A stretch of DNA of 7,834 nucleotides from Akkermansiaceae bacterium (GTDB taxonomy: Bacteria; Verrucomicrobiota; Verrucomicrobiia; Verrucomicrobiales; Akkermansiaceae), in assembly GCA_025457805.1 (NCBI GenBank), contig JALOTR010000117.1, positions 1 through 7,834 on the forward strand, read 5' to 3'. This document shows, piece by piece, positions 1 through 5,922 of this stretch (positions are counted from its first letter, which is position 1; every line of letters starts with the position of its first letter). A program made the position numbers and the translations under genes. A model generated the notes under the pieces. It had not been told where the DNA came from and did not search any database. It was given only the letters and a program-made list of their open reading frames with translations.

Positions 1-1993
1 CGAGAATAAACGAATGGGAGATCGGATCGAACATTGCCCGATCCGCAAGGATATGGCGGGTGAGAGTCCAGAGACTGGCTTGTATCTTGTTGAGATAACG
101 TTCCCCGTCGATTTTGTTGTGTCGGAGCTTGTCAGCGACCTCGGAATCGAAGTTTTCCAACAGTGAGGTCCGGGTGTCAGCGAGCTTGGCGTGAATTTCT
201 TCTTCCAATTCCTTTTGCAACGCATCGAAGGAAGCCTGGATCTCATTGGCATGGCGACAGGTTTGATAGATGGTATGGATGCGTTTTTCAAAATCGACCC
301 CAGATTCGAGAATGCCGAGCACTTCGTCAGAAGAACCAAACAGGCCGTCAAACAGCTTCAGTTTGTCCGACAGAAGTTCGTGAACACGCTGGTCGGCGGC
401 GTTTGCACGGTTCAAGAAGTTGATTACCACCACGTCGTGTTTCTGCCCGTAGCGGTGGCAACGGCCGATACGTTGTTCGATTCGCTGGGGATTCCAAGGC
501 GCCTGCCGGACATCGGCAGTGCGCGACCCGGACACTCGGTCGGTGCCTTGGTTGATGGCTCTCCACTCTTCGTAAACCTTTCTCGCTGCGGGATCGTTAT
601 TGGAGCCATTGAAGAGAACGATCTCCTCTCCGTAACCCGCCTCAGTGAGGCGGCGGACCAGATAATTCTGGGTGCGGCGGGACTCGGTGAATATGATCGC
701 CTTGTCTGCGGCTCCATTTGCCTGCATGGCAGCGAAGCCCTTGCTCAAGGCCACCAGCAGTGCTTCCCCCTTGGCGTTCTCCTGAATCGAAATTGCTTGG
801 TCCCTGAAGCAAGCGAGTTCGTAAATCTCCGCCTGCAATGCGGCGCGATCCTCGGGCGAGAGGAAAGCAGGTTCTTCCGGGTCTTCCCACTCGTCTGAAT
901 CTTCGGAAAATCCTCCATCCGTATCTTCGTCCAGTTCCTCGGCCAATGAGCGTTCGCGAGACTGATCATCCGCCTTGAGGGTCCTCAGCAGACGTCGATG
1001 CATCGAATCCAATGCACCTGCGATTGCGAAGGAAGATGACGCGAGAAGTTTCCGCAGTACCAAAGTGATCAATTGCCGCTGGCCTGCCGGCAAGGCCTGC
1101 AAATTGTCTCTCTGAAGGTATTCCGAAACCAAGTCGTAGAGTGCGATTTCCTCCTCGGTAGGAGTGAAGTCCTGAGTGATGGCAGAACGAGCCGTGTAGC
1201 GGATGTATTCGATGACCTGCCGCCGCAGTGTGCGGAAACAAAATGGAGCAAGTCGCGACTTCAGTTCGGCAAAAGAATCATCGGTTTGGCTCCGGTTGTA
1301 TTGTGTGGAGAAAGCTTTCTTGTCTCCAAAAGCATGCTCGTCGAGGAATGAGACAAGGCCATAGAGTTCCAATAGATTGTTCTGGAGCGGTGTGGCGGTT
1401 AGCAGTATCTTCCGCGAGTTGTGCAATGCGGTGCGGAGTTTGCGGGCATTGATATTGTCCGCTTTGTGGACGTTGCGGAGACGGTGTGCTTCGTCAATGA
1501 CCACCAGATCCCAAGGCGTGCGAATCAGGAACTCATCCTTGCCCGCCGCAAATGGATGAGAGCAGATGATGATTGTCGGACTCCCCATTGAGGGGCTGTC
1601 GAATGGGTTGGAAACACCCGATTTTCTGGCTTTGTTGAAGGATGGTCCTTCGAGGATCGTGGAAGGGAGATAGAACTTGTCTGTGAGTTCGTTCTGCCAC
1701 TGCTTACGGAGAGAGGCCGGAACAAGTAGGAGGATTCGGTTCTTTCCTTCTGCCCAAAATTGGGACAGGACAATGCCCGCTTCGATTGTTTTGCCGAGTC
1801 CGACTTCATCAGCAAGGATAGCCCCTTTTGAAAGTGGCGACTTGAAAGCGAAAAGAGCCGCCTCCACCTGATGAGGATTCATGTCCACTTTCGCATCTGC
1901 CAATGTCCCAGCAAATTTCTCGATACTGTTCGCCGGCCCGCGGCGGGTCAGTTCATAGGCGATGTATTTGGCCTGATGGGGAGTGAGCAGCAT
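1..1993 (-). CDS. SNF2-family DEAD/DEAH helicase, 3' end cut by window edge; motif V region missing
   Basis: The frame is open for 664 codons from ATG at 1993 to the left edge, so the C-terminus is not visible. Motifs in order: Walker A-type ADEVGLGKT (residues 61-69), PASLRKQW (92-99), DEAH box VVIDEAH (164-170), LLTATPLQN (197-205), an acidic insert (about 351-375), IIFTESRRTQ (433-442) and motif VI QRIGRCHRYGQ (507-517). This is a SNF2 superfamily-2 ATPase that moves on or remodels duplex DNA. From memory, relatives occur in defence or restriction-type loci beside DNA methyltransferases; no partner is visible here. The start matches the family's usual MLTPHQAKY-like opening; GTG (1999) and TTG (2005) lie in frame just upstream and the Shine-Dalgarno is weak (GGTGG). 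Oddity: SGSRTADVRQA (488-498) runs directly into PWNPQRIEQ (499-507). Relatives have roughly 37 residues between them, including motif V (ATEAAAEGINLQF-like). Activity is therefore doubtful. Family assignment is strong; the system is inferred. Confidence 0.9.
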   Translation of the reverse strand, partial: MLLTPHQAKYIAYELTRRGPANSIEKFAGTLADAKVDMNPHQVEAALFAFKSPLSKGAILADEVGLGKTIEAGIVLSQFWAEGKNRILLLVPASLRKQWQNELTDKFYLPSTILEGPSFNKARKSGVSNPFDSPSMGSPTIIICSHPFAAGKDEFLIRTPWDLVVIDEAHRLRNVHKADNINARKLRTALHNSRKILLTATPLQNNLLELYGLVSFLDEHAFGDKKAFSTQYNRSQTDDSFAELKSRLAPFCFRTLRRQVIEYIRYTARSAITQDFTPTEEEIALYDLVSEYLQRDNLQALPAGQRQLITLVLRKLLASSSFAIAGALDSMHRRLLRTLKADDQSRERSLAEELDEDTDGGFSEDSDEWEDPEEPAFLSPEDRAALQAEIYELACFRDQAISIQENAKGEALLVALSKGFAAMQANGAADKAIIFTESRRTQNYLVRRLTEAGYGEEIVLFNGSNNDPAARKVYEEWRAINQGTDRVSGSRTADVRQAPWNPQRIEQRIGRCHRYGQKHDVVVINFLNRANAADQRVHELLSDKLKLFDGLFGSSDEVLGILESGVDFEKRIHTIYQTCRHANEIQASFDALQKELEEEIHAKLADTRTSLLENFDSEVADKLRHNKIDGERYLNKIQASLWTLTRHILADRAMFDPISHSFIL

Positions 1994-2071
1994 TTCCACC
2001 GCCAAAGCTAGAATATTGACAAGTTGATAAAAGGGAAAACTAAAGTCGGCGAAGGAATTTTTCGGAGATGG

Positions 2072-2394
2072 CCATTTGTTTGGGGATTCCGGAGCTCCGA
2101 AAGCTCTGGAACATTCAAACGATGGCTTGGAGACTCCAGTAGAAAGTTCGACGCCTTTATGGCAAAGCTGGGAAGCCTTCAGGCGAATGTTCCTGAGCCT
2201 TCACGGGAAGGTTTTGGTGGGTCCATTTGAAGACTGGAAAGCATTCAAATACAATAGGTGAGAGCATTCCGGGAATGGGGTGGATGCATTCGCCGGAAGG
2301 GTAGGGAGGCTCCAATGGAAGCGTTGAGGGCATTCGGGCGAAGGTCAGGGAACTGTCAGATTTGAGATTTCGTCATTTGGCGAATCTTGTGATT
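2072..2394. repeat. Degenerate array of about 15 units at ~22-bp spacing with TTC-N4-GAA dyad cores
   Basis: This fills most of the 476-base gene-free stretch between the helicase and the NlpC/P60 gene. Units resembling GCATTC begin near 2072, 2093, 2111, 2132, 2153, 2175, 2197, 2223, 2241, 2264, 2286, 2308, 2330, 2352 and 2373. Most steps are 21-23 bp; the exceptions are 18, 26 and 18. Many units show TTC, three or four bases, then GAA: exact TTC-N4-GAA in 2175, 2197, 2286 and 2330; TTC-N3-GAA in 2264; TCC-N4-GAA in 2132 and 2308. Some arms change together, as in CCTTC/GAAGG at 2197 against CATTC/GAATG at 2264. The spacing is about two helical turns, so the sites would share one DNA face. 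Function is unknown. I see no convincing gene in 1994-2469; the remainder (1994-2071 and 2395-2469) shows nothing clear beyond an AT-richer patch near 2020-2045 that could hold the helicase promoter. Confidence 0.65.
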
Positions 2395-2469
2395 TGTTCC
2401 TATCAGGAGCCTCAGTTCGACCAAGAGCGCCCAGCCGCTTGTCTGCCACTCCTGTCATGCGTTCGTTTT

Positions 2470-3180
2470 TCATGGAGATAGGAGTCGCCAGCGATGCGTG
2501 GTGACGGGGGTGCCAAACCAGACATTGTCATCCGTGCGACCATCCAACGTTGCGACCGCGCCGATGCCAGGATCTGCCTGAATCCATCGGCCGTTTCCTG
2601 CGTAGGCGAGGATGTGGACGCCATTCGTGGTGACTGCGAGATCGCCTGGAACGAGAGATCCGTAGTCCATTTCCTGAATTGTTCCAGTCGTCCCGATCGG
2701 ACTTGTATAACTCCGATATCCTTCCCCGAGCGCCTTTGCACTGGCATCAAACCACCACTGCTCGGCACAGGCACGAAACGCCCGTCCGTTGAGGTGCTTG
2801 ATGCCGTATGCCATGAGTGCGTCGCGCAAGGCACGTCGGGGCAATCCTGAGCAGTCGATTCCGCGGGAACTCTCTCCTCCCCAGAAATACTTCGTGCCCT
2901 CGAACTCATTCATCCGCCGAACATAATCCAACCTCAATTCCTCTGGATCGATGCGGTCGGCCGGAAGAACGAATGGGATTGCCGCAATGAATGGAAGGAA
3001 CAAAGCGACGATCCTCAGCGGCTTTCGCTTCCAGACAAGAAAGGTGAGGCCTGCCCACGCAGCAAAGATGGCGCCCAAGAACGCAAGATTGAGAAGTTTG
3101 CTATTCACCGGATTGAGCGGGATCACGAAGAATCCCACGATGGCACCGAGAGTGAGAATCAGGATAAGGCGTTTCCACAT
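2470..3180 (-). CDS. Membrane-anchored NlpC/P60-like cysteine hydrolase
   Basis: The product has 236 residues. The first ~75 are hydrophobic and form about three membrane segments (roughly 4-23, 31-50 and 56-73). An NlpC/P60-type domain follows: YFWGG (98-102), the nucleophile motif GIDCSGL (107-113, Cys110), the structural VPGDL (177-181), and GVHILAYAGNGRWIQADP (187-204), which supplies His189 and, as a possible third polar residue, Asp203 or Gln201. The order YxWGG - DCSG - PGDL - H - W/A/P is typical of these papain-like enzymes, which usually cut peptide bonds in peptidoglycan stem peptides. The membrane anchor suggests the domain faces the periplasm, but topology is inferred and the substrate is unknown. 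The ATG at 3180 has no clear Shine-Dalgarno. It stands alone, with 329 bp before it and 476 bp after it, and no clear terminator. An amidase or transglutaminase-like member of the same fold cannot be excluded. Confidence 0.85.
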   Translation of the reverse strand: MWKRLILILTLGAIVGFFVIPLNPVNSKLLNLAFLGAIFAAWAGLTFLVWKRKPLRIVALFLPFIAAIPFVLPADRIDPEELRLDYVRRMNEFEGTKYFWGGESSRGIDCSGLPRRALRDALMAYGIKHLNGRAFRACAEQWWFDASAKALGEGYRSYTSPIGTTGTIQEMDYGSLVPGDLAVTTNGVHILAYAGNGRWIQADPGIGAVATLDGRTDDNVWFGTPVTTHRWRLLSP

Positions 3181-3273
3181 GGCTTATGGGGCAAATGCAT
3201 ATTCGGTCCACGGCGGGGATGGAAGCCCGATTTTAAAGCAGGAAGTCACCTCGCGTAGGATGTGCTGGCTTCG

Positions 3274-3456
3274 TTATTGCAATTCGTTTGGATTGGATTC
3301 GCAGATCATCATGGTTGGGCCAGATGGATCAATTGCGGGACAGAATCTTTGGGGCTTCCAATCAGTGCTCGACGTCTTCTTGAACGTCTTTTGGCAATCG
3401 AAACACGCAAAGTGGACCTTGTGGTCGATGTAGTCGGAGAGCCACAATTTCTTGGT
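3274..3456 (-). pseudogene. Possible remnant of a small Cys-rich zinc-ribbon protein
   Basis: This lies in the 329-base gap between the NlpC/P60 gene and the secreted hypothetical gene. The frame is open for 60 codons between TAG (3459-3457) and TAA (3276-3274). It has no ATG near its 5' end; the earliest plausible start is TTG at 3447. The translation contains LWLSDYIDHKVHFACFDCQ, then KTFKK and, further on, RFCP. The CxxC followed by a basic KxFK stretch and then CP resembles small treble-clef/zinc-ribbon proteins with a CFxCRKxFK...CPxCG pattern, recalled from memory. The second CxxC pair is absent, since after RFCP the frame reads AIDPSG. The in-frame TAG just upstream and the lost second half suggest a decayed gene. 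It could also be chance. The rest of 3181-3509 shows nothing I can name. Confidence 0.33.
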
Positions 3457-3509
3457 CTAATGGCGGTTGGTTGCACCGGCATGAACATCCCCCGAATCAG
3501 CTTGGAACG

Positions 3510-3992
3510 TTATCGCCGTTTCCCACGCACAGCTGGTTCTTCATTCTTACGCCAATTGCCGAAAATGTCGACGGTGCGCCATTCTTTCTCTTCGGACTTT
3601 TCATGCTTCATCAGCAATGTGATGTCATTCTCAGGGAATGCTGGATTCGAAAAAGTAGCCATACCCACAATATCAATGCCTTCTGCCTTCATTACCTTTT
3701 GAAACGCTTTAGTGGCTCGCGGATTCCTTTCTTGCTCTTTCCAATCGGGACCAAGGAATTCTTTGAGCTCCTTCTTTAGATCTTCGAAACTGGCATTTGA
3801 GGCATACTCATACCGAAACCCAATCACAAGCTTGGGATCTGGCCGATGGATGAGTTTTCCGCCCGCCAATGCTTTGTCCAAGTCTGGTAGGCGATTCGGT
3901 AAATCTGCAAGCACAGTAGGGCTTATCGATAGCATTGCGATGACAAGTGCGATCATGGTTTTCATCGGTATTTGGAGCACAGTTGAGTTCAT
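3510..3992 (-). CDS. Small secreted protein of unknown function
   Basis: The product has 160 residues and I do not recognise the family. The N-terminus is a Sec-type signal peptide: basic start, hydrophobic core MIALVIAMLSISPTVLA (13-29), and a likely cut near LA-DLP (29/30). The mature part, about 130 residues, is charged and Lys/Glu-rich. It contains a predicted helical stretch ASFEDLKKELKEFLG (67-81), then alternating segments such as DIVGMATFSNPAFPENDITL, and a basic tail ending GKRR. There are no cysteines and no catalytic signature. The ATG at 3992 has AAGG/GGTG just upstream, overlapping a small palindrome. The second ATG, at 3965, gives a tighter signal peptide (MKTMIALV...) but has no Shine-Dalgarno, so I keep 3992. 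It is preceded by the repeat-rich stretch and looks monocistronic. Export to the periplasm is well supported; the role is unknown. Confidence 0.75.
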   Translation of the reverse strand: MNSTVLQIPMKTMIALVIAMLSISPTVLADLPNRLPDLDKALAGGKLIHRPDPKLVIGFRYEYASNASFEDLKKELKEFLGPDWKEQERNPRATKAFQKVMKAEGIDIVGMATFSNPAFPENDITLLMKHEKSEEKEWRTVDIFGNWRKNEEPAVRGKRR

Positions 3993-4005
3993 GTCACCTT
4001 GTGAC
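3993..4005 (-). promoter_or_regulatory. Ribosome-binding site inside a small palindrome
   Basis: Immediately before the ATG at 3992, the arms GTCAC and GTGAC are separated by three bases. Read on the minus strand, the AAGGTG that could serve as the Shine-Dalgarno lies inside this palindrome, two to four bases before the ATG, which is closer than usual. Pairing of the arms, or a dimeric regulator bound there, could limit translation or transcription. The arms are only 5 bp, so chance is possible. Confidence 0.28.
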
Positions 4006-4186
4006 TTGATATGGCATTGATTTCGTTAAATGGAAATTTGTCGTCTTGCCTTGATTTTGCCAAGGGTATATTGGGTCGGAGGGTGAGATGACGATGTGAT
4101 CAAGATACGTGAGGCTGGGTTGATGGGGAGAGACTGAGGGGACAGCGTGGGGCGTTCCGGCGGGGAGCTGGCGGTTCAGTCGCGGG

Positions 4187-4204
4187 GCCGACGAGGACGT
4201 CGGC
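4187..4204. repeat. Strong GC-rich hairpin with AGGA loop
   Basis: Perfect 7-bp arms GCCGACG and CGTCGGC enclose AGGA. No U-tract follows on either strand, so it is a poor match to an intrinsic terminator. It sits in a GC-rich, C/G-runs segment (about 4140-4215) directly left of the REP-like block, and may be a separate interspersed palindrome family or the outer edge of the same block. The part from 4006 to about 4140 shows no gene and no clear repeat. Confidence 0.6.
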
Positions 4205-4233
4205 GCGCCCGGGGAAGCTTCGCGCGTTTCATT

Positions 4234-4295
4234 GGCTGCGACACTCATCCGTCGTCGCCTATCGGCTATGGCGGGACAAGTAGAGTGACGCTACA
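4234..4295 (-). repeat. REP-like hairpin element, long form, copy 1
   Basis: This is identical to the 29-bp short element except for 33 extra bases in the loop. Outer arms are GCGACACTC and GAGTGACGC (one mismatch when paired), with GTAG at the 5' end on the minus strand. The inner 33 bases contain a further weak inverted repeat (CGCC...GGCG). Confidence 0.7.
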
Positions 4296-4303
4296 GGCTG
4301 CGC

Positions 4304-4330
4304 TGTAGCGGCGTGTCTATGACCGTCGCA
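4304..4330 (+). repeat. Diverged REP-like hairpin in inverted orientation
   Basis: This element starts TGTAG on the plus strand. GCGGCG, a bulged T and GTC pair across a TAT loop with GAC and CGTCGC, allowing one G-T pair. Its sequence differs from the other copies in the stem, yet the stem, the GTAG head and the TAT loop are kept, which suggests selection on the structure. In the second duplicate only the right arm remains (4510 onward). Confidence 0.6.
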
Positions 4331-4396
4331 CTTTTCCCGTGAGGGTGAGGTGTGGATGGGGGACGCGAAGGGAAGAGAGCTTCGCGCGGTTTCTTA

Positions 4397-4425
4397 GGCT
4401 GCGACACTCATAGAGTGACGCTACA
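4397..4425 (-). repeat. REP-like hairpin element, short form, copy 1
   Basis: The 29-bp element has 9-bp arms GCGACACTC and GAGTGACGC around ATA with a single mismatch. On the minus strand it begins TGTAG, like REP elements recognised by TnpA-REP (RAYT) transposases, which require a GTAG next to the hairpin. With 4304-4330 it forms a REPIN-like inverted pair with both GTAG heads facing outward. Confidence 0.7.
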
Positions 4426-4436
4426 GGCATCTCATT

Positions 4437-4498
4437 GGCTGCGACACTCATCCGTCGTCGCCTAGCGGCTATGCCGGGACAAGTAGAGTGACGCTACA
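4437..4498 (-). repeat. REP-like hairpin element, long form, copy 2
   Basis: This has the same 62-bp layout as 4234-4295, with two substitutions in the inner 33 bases. The second creates a perfect small inner hairpin (CGGC-TAT-GCCG) that copy 1 does not have. Confidence 0.7.
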
Positions 4499-4584
4499 GG
4501 CTGCGCTGTGACCGTCGCACTTTTCCCGTGAGGGTGAGGTGTGGATGGGGGACGCGAAGGGAAGAGGGCTTCGCGCGTTTCATT

Positions 4585-4613
4585 GGCTGCGACACTCATA
4601 GAGTGACGCTACA
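4585..4613 (-). repeat. REP-like hairpin element, short form, copy 2
   Basis: This is an exact 29-bp match to the element at 4397-4425. It lies 31 bp beyond the stop codon of the TPR/membrane gene and so would form a hairpin in that gene's 3' end. There is no U-tract, so it may protect or stabilise the mRNA end rather than terminate transcription. Confidence 0.7.
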
Positions 4614-4616
4614 TGC

Positions 4617-4651
4617 GGCTCCCCGCCCCCTGCTCCCTGCTCCCTCACTCC
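4617..4651. repeat. Five G-rich heptads spanning a stop codon
   Basis: On the plus strand the heptads are GGCTCCC, CGCCCCC, TGCTCCC, TGCTCCC and TCACTCC, in register. The rightmost contains the TGA stop (4647-4645) of the TPR/membrane gene, so the repeat begins exactly at the end of the reading frame. The type (GGAGNNN on the minus strand) resembles the array at 7757-7833, but in opposite orientation. Confidence 0.55.
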
Positions 4652-5922
4652 GGGCGTGCTTGTCTCAAGGAGCGGATGCCGCCGATCCAGGTGGTGGCCA
4701 TGATGAGGATGAGGGCGAGGGTGAAGACAGGGGAGGCGTTGCCATCGATGAGGTCGTCGTTCACGGTTTTTCCCCACATGTAGTGGCAGAGGAGGGCTCC
4801 GCAGGCGATGACGACAAAGGTGAAGGACCCAAAGAGGAGTCGGCCTTTTTTGGAGGGGTTGTCGAAGACCATGCCGCCGGGGACGGCCGCGCCCATGAGG
4901 GCACCGCCGAGGAAGGCGAAGCCGATGGGCAGGACGGTGACGCCGGCGATGAGGACGATCATGCCGCCAAAAAACAGGCTGCCGACGAAGAGACCGTCGC
5001 GTTTTTCCGAAGGACTGAGGGTGAGGCGGGCGAGGGGATCCTTGAGCAGGAGGAAATGGCCGAGGCCATTGGCGAGCCAGGCTCCGAAGCAGAAGAGGAT
5101 GTAGGCAACAATCAGCGGGACCGCGGCCAGCGGGTGGATGGCGGCCAGTGCAGCGCGGCCGAAGCGGTAGGCGATGTAGAGGCCGATGATGATGAGCCAC
5201 TGGTTTTTCTCCGAATAACTCTGGAGGAAAAACGACCATTTGAGAAAGAGGCGATAGAGCAGCGAGCGCGCCTTGTAGGCTTCCCGCAGGCCGAGGCGGG
5301 CGTGTTCGAGTTCCGGGTTGAGGCGCAGCGATTCGCGGAAAAGCTCCTCTGCTTTCTTGCGCTGCCCCTGATGGAGGGCGGTCCAGCCGGAGGTGGCGAA
5401 GGTCCACGCGTTTTCAGGATCGCGGGCGAGGTGGCGGTCGATTTCCACCTCGGCTTCATCGAAGCGGCGTTGCAGGCGGAGGACGGTGGAAAGGAGATTG
5501 GAGGCGGAGGAGAAATCGGGATCGAGCGACAGCGCGTGGCGGGCGGCTTCCTCGGCATCGGCGAGTTTGTGAAGTCCCAGCAGCGCGGAGCCGCGGCAAA
5601 ACCAGGAGAACGGGATCTCGGGGTCGAGTGCGATGGCTTGGTCGGCGGCTTTCAAGGCCTCTGCTTCGCGATCGAGTTGGGTGAGCAAGGCGGAGTGGAC
5701 GGCATGGGCGAGGGCGGAATCCGGTCCGAGGGCGAGGGCGCGCTGGATGTCCTCGATGCCTGCCTTGGCATTGCCGCCCTGGTCGAGGCGGGTGAGGGCG
5801 AGCTCGAAATGGCCGCGGAAATCATCGGGATCCCCGGCGAGGTGTTGGCGCAGGGTGGCGATGGCCTCCTCGTAGCGGTTCCGCTCGCGATAGAACCGGG
5901 CTTGATCGAGGAGGGTGTTCAT
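4645..5922 (-). CDS. TPR protein with multi-spanning membrane C-terminus
   Basis: The product has 425 residues. The N-terminal half is a run of about six TPR helical hairpins (residues ~4-205). It shows the usual pattern of a hydrophobic/Tyr position, a small residue at 8 and 20, and closing Pro, seen in repeats ending LAGDPDD, LALGPDS, IALDPEI, LSLDPDF, LARDPEN and LRLNPEL. After a basic-aromatic link (ARSLLYRLFLKWSFFLQ) come about five or six membrane segments (roughly 241-258, 265-285, 311-332, 333-353, 363-382 and 397-415). No enzyme motif is visible, so I infer a cytoplasmic protein-binding scaffold anchored in the inner membrane. Its ATG overlaps the TGA of the upstream AAA ATPase gene (ATGA), which implies translational coupling and a shared function. 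The last codons enter a heptad repeat. A plus-strand frame of 470 codons covers this gene but is its low-complexity antisense shadow. The family name is unknown to me. Confidence 0.92.
   Translation of the reverse strand: MNTLLDQARFYRERNRYEEAIATLRQHLAGDPDDFRGHFELALTRLDQGGNAKAGIEDIQRALALGPDSALAHAVHSALLTQLDREAEALKAADQAIALDPEIPFSWFCRGSALLGLHKLADAEEAARHALSLDPDFSSASNLLSTVLRLQRRFDEAEVEIDRHLARDPENAWTFATSGWTALHQGQRKKAEELFRESLRLNPELEHARLGLREAYKARSLLYRLFLKWSFFLQSYSEKNQWLIIIGLYIAYRFGRAALAAIHPLAAVPLIVAYILFCFGAWLANGLGHFLLLKDPLARLTLSPSEKRDGLFVGSLFFGGMIVLIAGVTVLPIGFAFLGGALMGAAVPGGMVFDNPSKKGRLLFGSFTFVVIACGALLCHYMWGKTVNDDLIDGNASPVFTLALILIMATTWIGGIRSLRQARPE

Larger units (their letters stand above)
4230..4613. 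repeat. Imperfect tandem duplication of a REP-like block (two copies, 196 and 181 bp)
   Basis: Copy 1 spans 4230-4425 and copy 2 spans 4433-4613; their starts are 203 bp apart. Both run in the same order: CATTGGCTGCGACACTC, a long hairpin element, GGCTGCGCTGT, GACCGTCGCAC, TTTTCCCGTGAGGGTGAGG, a GCTTCGCGCG segment, then a short hairpin element. Copy 2 lacks 14 bp of copy 1 (4307-4320) and one G in the GCGCGG run, and shows a few substitutions. A third GCTTCGCGCGTTTCATTGG flank lies before copy 1 (near 4217). The block lies in the 652-base gene-free stretch 3993-4644. Confidence 0.9.

Noticed and set aside
191..898. A plus-strand open frame of 235 codons near the left edge
   Set aside because: It is the antisense of the SNF2 helicase, whose motif IV to VI region reads cleanly on the other strand.
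2024..2230. A small plus-strand frame over the 22-bp array
   Set aside because: The 22-bp period does not fit codons, the product shows no recurring peptide or domain, and unit-to-unit variation follows dyads rather than reading frame.
3994..4248. A minus-strand frame of 84 codons upstream of the secreted protein
   Set aside because: It begins in the first REP-like element and is rich in Ser, Pro and Ala with no domain. It is more likely a repeat-derived chance frame.
4230..4613. A CRISPR array, suggested by repeated segments
   Set aside because: Only two long direct copies exist, without regular spacers of unique sequence, and the repeats are nested hairpins. No cas gene is present.
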